From Gammaproteobacteria bacterium (lineage in GTDB: Bacteria; Pseudomonadota; Gammaproteobacteria; Burkholderiales; Nitrosomonadaceae), in contig CP054180.1 of the NCBI GenBank assembly GCA_015709635.1, forward strand, positions 806,001 through 870,000: a stretch of DNA of 64,000 nt, written 5' to 3'. Positions 16,061 to 25,275 of this stretch are shown here, one piece after another; the first letter of the stretch is position 1, and each line of letters begins with the position of its first letter. The notes under the pieces are model-generated. The model saw only the letters and a program-made list of their open reading frames with translations. It searched no databases and was not told the origin of the DNA. The translations under genes and the position numbers were made by a program.

Positions 16061-19000
16061 TCAAACATCCTGCCAGCCGTCGATGGAATCGAGCTCCGGG
16101 TATCCGGTCATGGCATGCGAGGCCAGCATGCCGGAAATGACGGCTGCTTCGACGCAGCCGGCGTTCAGTCCGCAAATCGTCCAATCCCCGGCCAGAAAGA
16201 GGTTGGAAAATCCCGAGTTCCGGCCGTCCAATCGATACTGCGTGCTGCCTTTCAGCGACAGTACATAGCGTTCCGTCGGGTCGATGTTGGCGCGGTCGAA
16301 TTTTCTGACCACGGAATTCCAGTCGAATGTGCCGCCTGCGTCGACACTCTGCGGCCAGAAGACTTTGATATCGTTATTTAAGAAACGATTGGATTCGGTG
16401 ATCACGATATCGAGCGCTTGCGCCGGTTCATCCGTTTGCGTCGCTGGGGCGATGCCACCTTCCATAGGACCGCAAAAATAGGCGATATTTCTGATATTGC
16501 TTGAAGCGGGCCAGTTTTCGCGCGGCAAAAGATGCGTCATATCGGCCCATGTATTCATCGGTTCGACAAAAGCATCCATCACCGGGCTTGCTTTTTCCCA
16601 GCCGAGTTCCTGCAAGTCTTTATTGAGCCATGTTTGAAACGCCATCGTGCGCACAGTGCCTACCTTATCGACCGCAGCTTTCCAGTTACTATCCGCGTTA
16701 ACCAATTCGGAGCAATGATAGGGGATGGTGGCCAGCGATGCGCCGTACAGCACATCGTCGAAATCCTTGCCCGATTGCAACGTGATTTCTTCCACGTCTT
16801 GCCAAGGGGTATAGAAAGATTCGAGGTTGATGTTGCCGTTTTTTAAGGCATCGCCTTCAACGAGCTGATCGAAATTGGGCGTGCTGGGCCAGCATGGCAA
16901 GTCGCGAACGGTGACATACGGGTCGTAGGCTTTGCCGTCTTTAACCGTTGCCTGTCTGCCGATGGAAATGGTGTCGATGCTTTTTTCCCCGGTAGCGGAT
17001 ACTTTGATACCGAGATTTTTAACGCGGTGGAAGAATTTGAATTCCACACCTCTTTGCGCCAGCACCTGATGCAGCGGAGTGAAAATGGTATCGCCCATGC
17101 CGGCCTGCATTTTCCAGAAGATGGCGCCCTTGTAGGTAAAGCAAATGCGGAATATGCAGCGGATGGCTGTGCCCGCGGCGAAGTTCGGTTTTGATACTTC
17201 GCCGTTTTCATAGGCAAAGACCAGATCGTAGAGCCCTTGCATCAGCGGCGAGTAAGCGGTGATTTCCGCTGCGCCGTGGCGCAGCAGCCATTCCCGCAGG
17301 TCTTCGGTGTCGAGTTTATTCAGTTTTTCTTCGTGATGAAGGACGCCATCCCGGAGCAGACCGATCACGCCGGTAAAACCGGTGTCGAGTAAGATAAATA
17401 AACGTCTTGACTCAAGATCGGAATCGACCATTCCTTTCAGAATGGGGAATAACAATGTCTTCAACTGGATGAGCAGCTCCAGGAAAGCGTTGTATTGTGC
17501 TTCCGTATGTTGACTGACATCATGGCCCATGGCATGCAGGTGCAGGGTGATGCTTTTGAAGTGCGATTCGATCAGCGGCCGGGCAATCCCTAACGCGAGG
17601 TGGGCGATTTCCAGCGCCATGTTGGGAAAAGGCCCATTTTTCACTGCATGGCGCGCGGTTCTTAAAACCAGACGGGCGACTTCCAGTACCGCGGCGGGAG
17701 AAGGTGCTCCCTTCATGGCAAAACGGGCGGTTTCCAGAGCCAGACGGACATTGCCCGGTACGGCCTGATCGATGGTTTGAATGAAATTTTGCATGAACTC
17801 ATCGAGGACGCTTGCACTTTTTTCCGGGGTGGTTTTTGCTTTGGCGCACGGGCTATACTCGGAATCGAGCAGGGTGCTTTCGATCCACTCGGTCGTGGAA
17901 ACGATGTAATCCCATAAAGTCGGCAGCGGACCCCCTTGGCCGGGAGTGTCGCAATTCTCGGGAAAGTTGAATTCCCAAGGGTGCCATTGTTCTTTGAATT
18001 GCTGCGCTAACACAATGTAACTGTGTTTTTTGAAGGCGTCTGTCCAGGACGCGAGGGGAGCTTCCGGTGCTCGACCAAGTTCCTGATAAGCGTGCTGCAT
18101 GGCCTTGAAAGCGTTATTGTAAAAACCGAGCCAGATATGCAAACCATGTTCTTCGATCGCACCCTCTTCCCGGCTTCTGCCGCTTGCGCCCTTGCCGCCA
18201 AGGCGCCAGCCCATTTGGTAGACTGTGATACTGTCGTAAATCTCTTTCCAGTCGGGGTTGTTGGTGATTTCAAATGCGGTAGTCATGGCGCCAACGCCGC
18301 CGCCGACGATGGCGAGCTTCTTCGGTTTCAGGTTACGCTGCGCTTTTGTTTCTGTGGCTGTACCCGTGTCTATCTCAAAATTAAAATTGATATGGAAGCT
18401 GACATTGGAGGTGATCTGATGGTTCGCTCCGGGCTTGAGCCCCAATTCGCGAATGATGGGATGACTGTCACAAGGGAAAATTTTTATTTCATAGAGATGA
18501 TCGTATATCTCGATATTTTTAAAATTTTGCGCGGTCGGCTTCGTTTCAACGATGGATTGATAACAAGCATTGGCCGGCTGAGTGACGTCTCGGAATTGCT
18601 TAAGGAACAGCATCGGCATTTTCTTATGGCGGAAATCCTCCCATTCGTTGACGATCAGGTCGATAAATTCTATCTCTTCTTCCTGGTGCAGGATGTGGAA
18701 AAGCTCGGTGATAAGGGTATCGAAATCAGACACCGTTCTACCATACTTCACTTTCTGTGAAGTTTTTTGCACTTCGACGAGGCGCTTGACAACGCCTTCG
18801 GTATTTGCCGAAAAGACCGGTAATACTAGGGTATCGACTGCAAATTGATCGGGATTGTGCGGTGAGGAGGGCAACACGATGTTGCCGATGCCTTTGGGGA
18901 AACCGTACAGCTCTCTTCCCATTGCCATCGCATACGGGTTATCCACCCAAAGATAGGGCATGTGCCAGTACATTGCATCCTGGTCTTGATCGATGATGAG

Positions 19001-19294
19001 CACCCAGAACCCGATCTCGCGTTCCTTGAACCATCCCCAGTTGCTGTAGGGAGCGGTACCGGAATACATTTTCGGGATATCGATGCAGGCAACCAATACG
19101 AATCCGCCCGCGGGAACAAAACGGCGGTTGTCGTCATAGCGGCCGAGCGGCGTATTCAAGTATTTGTCGCACAGCGCTGTCAGGCTATCGATATCGGCGT
19201 CGAGAATGAAGCCATAGAAATCAACCGGGTCTGTTTTGAAGGGCGGGATGAATACCAGCTCTCCTCCACGGTCTCTGTATTTTGCTGTGCTCAT
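16061..19294 (-). CDS. Fusion of acetoacetate decarboxylase-like domain and FAD-dependent oxidoreductase
   Basis: A 1077-residue protein. Residues about 1-310 resemble the acetoacetate decarboxylase superfamily (ELYGFPKGIG stretch near residue 130). From about 325 a Rossmann dinucleotide-binding motif (AIVGGGVGAMTTAFE) opens an FAD/NAD(P)-binding amine oxidase or phytoene-desaturase-like domain, with a GWRLGGKGASGR segment and a C-terminal FAD-contact region (NLFLAGDWTICGLNAGCVEAAV). In the middle (about 505-570) three imperfect repeats of a LALETAR...AMKGAPSP type interrupt the oxidoreductase. There is a GGGGAG ribosome site before the ATG, which lies 20 bp after the broken adenylate cyclase gene, so the two are probably co-transcribed. 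The substrate is unknown; a lipid, carotenoid or polyketide is possible. Confidence 0.75.
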   Translation of the reverse strand: MSTAKYRDRGGELVFIPPFKTDPVDFYGFILDADIDSLTALCDKYLNTPLGRYDDNRRFVPAGGFVLVACIDIPKMYSGTAPYSNWGWFKEREIGFWVLIIDQDQDAMYWHMPYLWVDNPYAMAMGRELYGFPKGIGNIVLPSSPHNPDQFAVDTLVLPVFSANTEGVVKRLVEVQKTSQKVKYGRTVSDFDTLITELFHILHQEEEIEFIDLIVNEWEDFRHKKMPMLFLKQFRDVTQPANACYQSIVETKPTAQNFKNIEIYDHLYEIKIFPCDSHPIIRELGLKPGANHQITSNVSFHINFNFEIDTGTATETKAQRNLKPKKLAIVGGGVGAMTTAFEITNNPDWKEIYDSITVYQMGWRLGGKGASGRSREEGAIEEHGLHIWLGFYNNAFKAMQHAYQELGRAPEAPLASWTDAFKKHSYIVLAQQFKEQWHPWEFNFPENCDTPGQGGPLPTLWDYIVSTTEWIESTLLDSEYSPCAKAKTTPEKSASVLDEFMQNFIQTIDQAVPGNVRLALETARFAMKGAPSPAAVLEVARLVLRTARHAVKNGPFPNMALEIAHLALGIARPLIESHFKSITLHLHAMGHDVSQHTEAQYNAFLELLIQLKTLLFPILKGMVDSDLESRRLFILLDTGFTGVIGLLRDGVLHHEEKLNKLDTEDLREWLLRHGAAEITAYSPLMQGLYDLVFAYENGEVSKPNFAAGTAIRCIFRICFTYKGAIFWKMQAGMGDTIFTPLHQVLAQRGVEFKFFHRVKNLGIKVSATGEKSIDTISIGRQATVKDGKAYDPYVTVRDLPCWPSTPNFDQLVEGDALKNGNINLESFYTPWQDVEEITLQSGKDFDDVLYGASLATIPYHCSELVNADSNWKAAVDKVGTVRTMAFQTWLNKDLQELGWEKASPVMDAFVEPMNTWADMTHLLPRENWPASSNIRNIAYFCGPMEGGIAPATQTDEPAQALDIVITESNRFLNNDIKVFWPQSVDAGGTFDWNSVVRKFDRANIDPTERYVLSLKGSTQYRLDGRNSGFSNLFLAGDWTICGLNAGCVEAAVISGMLASHAMTGYPELDSIDGWQDV

Positions 19295-19314
19295 CGGTTT
19301 TTCTCCCCGGTTGG

Positions 19315-22300
19315 TTAATGGATGGACGAATTCTCTACTAATGCCTTTGCTTCTTTTATGATGCTTCTATTGAGTCCCTCATCGAATACCGCAAGCGCGG
19401 ACTTCAGCATATCTGCGGCTTCTTGTTTCTTCTCAGAATCTTTGAGTAGCTGATAGAGAGCGGTTGCTGCCTGCAGCTTTCTTGCGGGCGAGCGATAGGT
19501 TTGGCATAGCGCGATGCCGTGGCGGAATGAAGCTTCTGCTTCTATCAAGTTGCCGTTTTTTTTGTGCAGCTCACCTTTAATCCGGTGTAGATCGAGTTCC
19601 GATGCAACTTCGTGATGTTCCTTTGCCAGTGCAATCGCTTTGTCGACAATACTCAGCGCATTGTCAGTTTGTTCCTTGCCGCCAAGTCCCAGTGCTTCGG
19701 CATGAAGCCCCATAAACATGGGGCGGACAATAATAGAACCGATATTATCCCAGCCGGCAAGGCCTTGCTCGATTAGCAGCAATCCGCATTTAACATCGCC
19801 CAGCATACAGGTTGCCCAACCATGCACAATTGTTGCTGCGTTTATCCAGAAGGGGTATGCCTGCTCATTGCAGTAGGCGATGGTACGTTCCGACCATTCC
19901 TTCGCTTCCTGAAATTCCCTGCCGAACATGCGAATCATGAAGGTAAAAGCCAGTGACCAGCCGATACTGAACGGGTGATGCAGCGAATTGGCAAGCTGAA
20001 TCGCTACTGCATTTTCGGCATAAGCTTTATCGAGGTTTCCTAAGTACCAGTGTGTGCATGACAGATAACAATGCGCAGCCACGCAGGGATCCTGCCCATA
20101 AATGTAGGCGTGGGTATGGTGCAATTCCGGATTATAGAGCTCAATTGTTTGTTCGAGTTCATGCTGTGCGGTATTGAAATCGGCCAGCCAGAAAAGCGTA
20201 TCGCCCAGCATCCAATGCCCTTCGATCAGTATTTCCGCGTCATTGGTATCTTGTCCGGCTTGCTGCATCTTCAGTGAAAGCGAGTGCGCTTTTGCCAGTT
20301 CTCCGCGAACCAGTGAATAAACCCACTGCCCCCACACTGCAAATTTGATATGCGGCTTATTGCCGGGTAATTGTGGAAGTTCACCCAGCTTATGATAGGT
20401 ATCGCCGACCTCGGTATCGCCAAATCCCCGTGTGGCGATAATGGCCGGACCCAGTGTCGAGTAGAGTTGCATCTCAAATGAGACGCGCAACGAATTGTCA
20501 CTGACGGAATCGACGAGCTCGAGGCCTTGTTTCAGGTGTACGATGGATTCCAAGTTGGCGGAATGCTGTAGTGCGCGCAAACCGGCGGCAAGCCAGAATG
20601 GTATGGCTTTTTCGTTTTCGGTCGCTTTGGTATAGTGCTGCGCGATCAGTTCGGGTTGTGTCTCGACAAGTTCCGGTGAAGTTGCTTCGATAGATTCCGC
20701 GATCAGTTTGTGATAGCTTTTTCGCGCGCTCTTCAGCAGCGATGAGTAAGCGGTATCCTGAATAAGCGCGTGCTTGAACGAATACAGCATATTGGTGGAT
20801 GATCCATGCGCGAAAAGTATGCCTGCGCCAACGAGCGTATTGAGATAGCGATGCAAGTTTTCCTGGTGTTCTCCGGGGATAGACGCTAACACGCTGTACG
20901 AAAACTCTCTGCCGATGACGGAGGCCAGTTGCGCTACTTGCTTCGCTTGCGGGAAGCGGTCAAGCCTGGCGGTGAGGGAGTCTTGAATCGTTGCCGGGAT
21001 TCCGAACGTGTGAAAAGCCGCGGATAGTTCGTATTTGTCCCCCGTATCGATGAGCATGCCGGATTCGATAACCGATTTTGTTAATTCTTCAAGAAATAAG
21101 GGTATGCCATCCGTTTTTTCGATGATATGTTTTACCGCTTCACTGGGAAGTGCCTTGGTATTCGAGATGCGACCCGCGATATATCCGCAGCACGCCATCG
21201 GTATCGAGCTTCACTGGGAAGTGCCTTGGTATTCGAGATGCGACCGATAATTTCGTTGGCATTCGTTTCTGAAAGACCCGTCAATTCCAAAGTAAGCATA
21301 TTATTTTTCGGTTGCCATGCCGGTTTGAAATATGGCCGGTAAATAAGCACGATGAGAATTTTATGCTGACTGCAAGTTTCTATCAGTTGATCGATGATTT
21401 CCAGGGACGAGGGGTCAATCCAGTGCAGATCTTCAAGAATAAAGAGAACGGATTTCTGGTTGGCCTGATGAAGGAAGATGGAATTCAATAATTCGATGGT
21501 TTTTTGCTTTTGCCTTTGCGGTGTCAGGGCGGGTAGAGCGTATTCTTTGCTGAGCGGGATGGAAAGGAGTGATGCAACGAGCGGTACTGAGTCCGCTAAA
21601 GGCATATCGTACTGTTTCAGGAATCTTTCGATTTTTGCAAGCTTTTCATCCAATGCATCATTTTTTTCGAACTGAAAAACACTGTGTTCCAGAAAATCTA
21701 TGATGGGATAGAACGAGCTGGTCTGGTGGTAGGGTGAGCTTCTCAGTTCAATCGATTGGAATCCGGTGTCTTGCCCTGCATATTCTTTCAGGGAATGAAC
21801 GAGCCGTGATTTCCCGATACCCGCTTCGCCCGACAACAGTACAATTTGTCCCTTACCCGTTTGAGCGTGCTGCCATTTTTCCCGCAACAGGCCGAGTTCA
21901 GCTTCCCTGCCCACGAACGGTATCAGTCGATTGTTATTGGCGTCCAGCCGGCTAAATACATTGGCGGCACGGTTAACGCGGTAGATCGCTATCGCCTGCG
22001 AAATGCCTTTGAAGTTATGCATGCCCAAATCGCTGCTGTCGAAATAGCCGCGGGTGAGTTTGTGCGTATCCGCGCTGATATGGACGGCATTGGGCTCGGC
22101 GGTAGCCTGGATTCTCGCGGCGAGGTTGGGGGTTTGTCCAAAAATTGTTCTGGATTCCAGCGTATCGGATTTATCGATATCGCCGACAACAACGAGCCCG
22201 GTATGGATGCCGATTCGTACTTTCAGCGATACGCCAAGCTCTTTTTCAATTTGTTTGCTGAGCGTTTTGATGGAATTGATAATGTCCAGACCCGCTTGAA

Positions 22301-22631
22301 TAGCGCGATACGCATCATCTTCATGCGCTGTAGGGTAGCCAAAAAATGCCAGGACGCCATCGCCGAGAAAATTCGCCAGATAACCTTCGTAGCGGAATAT
22401 CGCGCCGGTGCAGGCATTCTGGTAATTCCGGATGATTTCCCGCAGATCCTCCGGATCCAGCTGCTCGGAAAGAAAAGTTGAACCCACGATATCCGAGAAA
22501 AGTACCGTCAACTGCCGGCGCTCGGGTAGTGTTTTTTCCAAGGATTCTTTTATTTGCATCAGCAGCGATCCGCAATTACTGCAAAACCGCGCACTGTCGG
22601 GATTTACAAAGCTACACTTTCTACACTTCAT
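19315..22631 (-). pseudogene. Class III adenylate cyclase / AAA ATPase / TPR protein, frame broken by a 71-bp insertion
   Basis: The N-terminal half (21132-22631) has a zinc ribbon (CRKCSFVNPDSARFCSNCG), a class III nucleotide cyclase domain with both metal-binding Asp motifs (FSDIVGST and FLGDGVLAFFG), and an AAA domain with Walker A GEAGIGKSRLV. The C-terminal half (19315-21198) continues the ATPase region and then TPR-like helices. The halves are in different frames. Near 21137-21245 a 38-bp sequence is present twice, 71 bp apart. Removing one 71-bp unit restores a single frame of 1081 codons plus stop, a normal size for this family. The insertion itself supplies an ATG (21198) for the second half. 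It may be a recent pseudogene, a phase-variable allele, or two separately translated proteins. Confidence 0.85.
21137..21245. repeat. Two 38-bp direct repeats, period 71 bp, splitting the cyclase gene
   Basis: The copies at 21137-21174 and 21208-21245 are identical (starting GCTTCACTGGGAAGTG and ending GAGATGCGACC). The 33-bp spacer at 21175-21207 is not obviously derived from the flanks. The 71-bp period is not a multiple of three, which is what breaks the reading frame. Confidence 0.95.
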
Positions 22632-22961
22632 GCTAACCGGATATTTTTTAACTCACAAATTGGCCGACAGATCGGATAAATGCATTTTACCTTTGTCCGG
22701 ACCTCCGTGAGTGTTAGTTTTATGTACTGCGCCATTAAATTCTCCGGGTGGGTGCCGCCAAAAGCTGGGCCATCGAAACGCAAATACTGCTATTTTCCGG
22801 AGCGGAGTGTTTTAAATTCTTACGGTTATGAAATTTCCTTTGTGTATCCATAAGGATAATTTATTGAGCACATCATTGTTTATAGTAAACTCTGCGTTCA
22901 CTTGTTAGAATCACCCTTTTTCAAAAATAAATCAGACTCTATTATTAATTTAGGATTGTTC
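22632..22961. other. Divergent intergenic region between the cyclase and aminotransferase genes
   Basis: 330 bp with no gene. It contains an inverted repeat GTTTA-TAG-TAAAC at 22878-22890 and a TAGAAT at 22906-22911 that could be a -10 for the aminotransferase, though no good -35 is visible. AGGA a few bases before 22962 is the ribosome site of the downstream gene. Confidence 0.5.
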
Positions 22962-24179
22962 ATGAATACCGAAGATTTTCGCCCCGAAAAAAAAGCCACT
23001 GTTTTTTATCCGCCGCAACGTGTTTTGATGGGCCCTGGGCCGTCGGATACGCATCCGCGCGTGCTGAATGCCATGGCGCGTCCTACCTTGGGTCACCTGG
23101 ATCCTGTTTTCACGGAAATGATGGAAGAAATTAAAGGTTTGATGCGTTATGCGTTTCAAACCAAAAACCGTATGACTTTCCCGGTTTCCGGCCCGGGTTC
23201 GGTGGGCATGGAAATGTGTTTCGTCAATATGATCCAACCTGGCGATAAAGTGATTGTGTGTCGCAATGGCGTGTTCGGCGGGCGTATGATCGAGAACGTG
23301 GAACGTCATGGCGGCGTGGCGGTGGTGGTCGACGACAAATGGGGTGAGCCGGTTGATCCGCAGAAAGTCGAGGATGCCTTGAAAAAGAACCCGGACGCCA
23401 AGATTGTTGCGTTTGTTCATGCGGAAACCTCGACCGGCGCGCAATCCGATGCCAAAACCCTGTGTGAGATTGCACGCAAATATAATTGCTTGACGATTGT
23501 CGATACCGTGACTTCACTGGGCGGAACACCGATCAGAGTGGATGAATGGGGTATCGATGCGATTTATTCCGGCAGCCAGAAATGCTTATCCTGTCCGCCG
23601 GGCTTGTCTCCGGTCAGCTTTTCCGAGCGCGTGACCGAGCTGGTGAAAAACCGTAAAAGCAAGGTGCATAGCTGGTTCATGGATATCAGCCTGTTGCTGA
23701 ATTACTGGGGATCGTCCACTCGGACTTATCACCATACCGCACCGACCAACGCATTGTATGGATTGCATGAATCGCTGTTGATGTTATACGAAGAAGGACT
23801 GGAACATTCCTGGGCGCGTCATCGCTACAACTATGAAGCGCTGAAAGCCGGTTTTGCGGCCTTGGGTATGAATTATGTGGTGAAAGAAGAACATCGTTTG
23901 CCGCAACTGAATTCCGTGTTTGTACCGGCCGGTGTCGATGAAAAAGAAGTGCGCCGCCGTTTGCTGGATGACTATAATCTGGAAATCGGCGCGGGATTGG
24001 GCGATTTTGCCGGAAAAGTATGGCGTTTCGGCTTGATGGGCACATCTTGCCGTGTCGAGAATGTAATTTTCTGCTTGAATGCGCTGGAAACCATTTTGTC
24101 CGACATGGGCATGAAGGTACAGCGTGGTGCAGCAGCAGCGGCTGCTCACCAGCGTTATGCGGCTAACCCTATGTTCTAA
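22962..24179 (+). CDS. Class V aminotransferase (serine/alanine-glyoxylate aminotransferase type)
   Basis: A 405-residue PLP enzyme of the alanine-glyoxylate/serine-glyoxylate/serine-pyruvate aminotransferase family. It moves an amino group between alanine or serine and glyoxylate or pyruvate in the cytoplasm. The family start LMGPGPSDTHPRVL, the VSGPGSVGMEMC cofactor-phosphate region, and the PLP lysine in SGSQKCLSCPPG are all present. The frame is open to 22902, but the ATG at 22962 has AGGA at good spacing and fits family length. A clear terminator follows. The C-terminus has a short Ala-rich run (GAAAAAAHQ). In an autotroph it would fit glyoxylate salvage after photorespiration-like oxygenation, which is inference. 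Confidence 0.9.
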   Translation: MNTEDFRPEKKATVFYPPQRVLMGPGPSDTHPRVLNAMARPTLGHLDPVFTEMMEEIKGLMRYAFQTKNRMTFPVSGPGSVGMEMCFVNMIQPGDKVIVCRNGVFGGRMIENVERHGGVAVVVDDKWGEPVDPQKVEDALKKNPDAKIVAFVHAETSTGAQSDAKTLCEIARKYNCLTIVDTVTSLGGTPIRVDEWGIDAIYSGSQKCLSCPPGLSPVSFSERVTELVKNRKSKVHSWFMDISLLLNYWGSSTRTYHHTAPTNALYGLHESLLMLYEEGLEHSWARHRYNYEALKAGFAALGMNYVVKEEHRLPQLNSVFVPAGVDEKEVRRRLLDDYNLEIGAGLGDFAGKVWRFGLMGTSCRVENVIFCLNALETILSDMGMKVQRGAAAAAAHQRYAANPMF

Positions 24180-24207
24180 GGGCGCACGTCGCTAAATTGT
24201 TTTTCAT

Positions 24208-24246
24208 ACCACTTTCTTGTCCTGTGCGATGAGAAAGTGGTTTTAT
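24208..24246 (+). terminator. Intrinsic terminator after the aminotransferase gene
   Basis: Stem ACCACTTTCT/AGAAAGTGGT (24208-24217, 24232-24241) with a T-rich tail. Confidence 0.85.
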
Positions 24247-24281
24247 CTTTTTACTGATTCATCCTGGACAATCCGGTCATT

Positions 24282-25259
24282 ATGGTGTTGGATTTTCCCG
24301 TGACAATTATCACAGCGCCGCTGTTATCGTTTGTTTTATCATTTTTTTCCATCGCATGGTTAATTAAAAGAAAAGCCGGCTGGGGGCTGGATCATCCCAA
24401 CGTGCGCTCGCTGCATACCGTACCGGTTCCGCGCACCGGCGGATTGGGTTTGTTATTGGGTGTGGCCGTTACGTGGCTGTGCATTTCTGCACAGATCCCG
24501 CTCATTATCTGGGCCTGTATCGGCCTGCTGATGGTAATATCATTGCTGGACGATATCCGGCATGTGCCGGTGTGGTGCCGGTTATTGATACACAGCCTGG
24601 TTGCGGCTGCGTTTTCCGCAGTTTTTTTGCTGACCGCGTATGGCTGGCTGGCTGCATTGTTTGTTATGGCAGCGGTTATCTGGATGTGCAATCTCTATAA
24701 TTTTATGGACGGTTCGGACGGGTTGGCAGGTGGCATGACGGCAATCGGGTTCGGATACTATGGCTTGTTGGCATACTTGGCCGGCGATAGCGATTTTGCC
24801 GCGATCAATTTTTCGATAGCGGCTGCGGCAATGGCTTTTTTGTTGCACAACTTTCATCCTGCGCGTATCTTCATGGGCGACGTCGGTGCCATTCCGCTTG
24901 GGTTTCTGGCTGCGGCACTGGGGATACTGGGATGGCTTAACCAGCTATGGTCACTGTGGGTACCCCTGCTGATATTTTCGCCGTTCATTGTGGATGCGAC
25001 AGTGACACTGATCAAGCGCTTATTGCGCGGCGAGAAAATCTGGCAAGCGCACCGTGAGCACTATTATCAGCGCATGGTACAAAGCGGGGCGGGGCATCGC
25101 AATACCGCATTAGCGGGTTATGCGCTGATGCTGGCTGTTGGCGGTTGCGCGGTATGGGCGGGCGGACAGGAGTTGTGGGTGCAAGGCTGGACTGCAATGG
25201 TCTGGGGTAATATTTATTTGTTGTTCATGTTTATTGCTGACCGGAATCAAAAAAATTAA
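24282..25259 (+). CDS. WecA/MraY-family undecaprenyl-phosphate sugar-1-phosphate transferase
   Basis: A 325-residue integral membrane enzyme of the polyprenyl-phosphate N-acetylhexosamine-1-phosphate transferase family, with about ten predicted membrane segments. It would start a lipid-linked glycan for O-antigen or exopolysaccharide. The family signatures NFMDGSDGLAGG (near residue 145) and HPARIFMGDVGAIPLG (near 192) are intact, including the catalytic Asp pair; the His-containing cytoplasmic loop (HREHYYQRM) is also present. The stop is 16 bp before the CapD-like gene, suggesting co-transcription and that both act on one surface glycan. MraY itself is unlikely because the gene is not in a division cluster. 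The donor sugar is not decided. Confidence 0.88.
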   Translation: MVLDFPVTIITAPLLSFVLSFFSIAWLIKRKAGWGLDHPNVRSLHTVPVPRTGGLGLLLGVAVTWLCISAQIPLIIWACIGLLMVISLLDDIRHVPVWCRLLIHSLVAAAFSAVFLLTAYGWLAALFVMAAVIWMCNLYNFMDGSDGLAGGMTAIGFGYYGLLAYLAGDSDFAAINFSIAAAAMAFLLHNFHPARIFMGDVGAIPLGFLAAALGILGWLNQLWSLWVPLLIFSPFIVDATVTLIKRLLRGEKIWQAHREHYYQRMVQSGAGHRNTALAGYALMLAVGGCAVWAGGQELWVQGWTAMVWGNIYLLFMFIADRNQKN

Positions 25260-25275
25260 TCCAACCGGGGATAGG

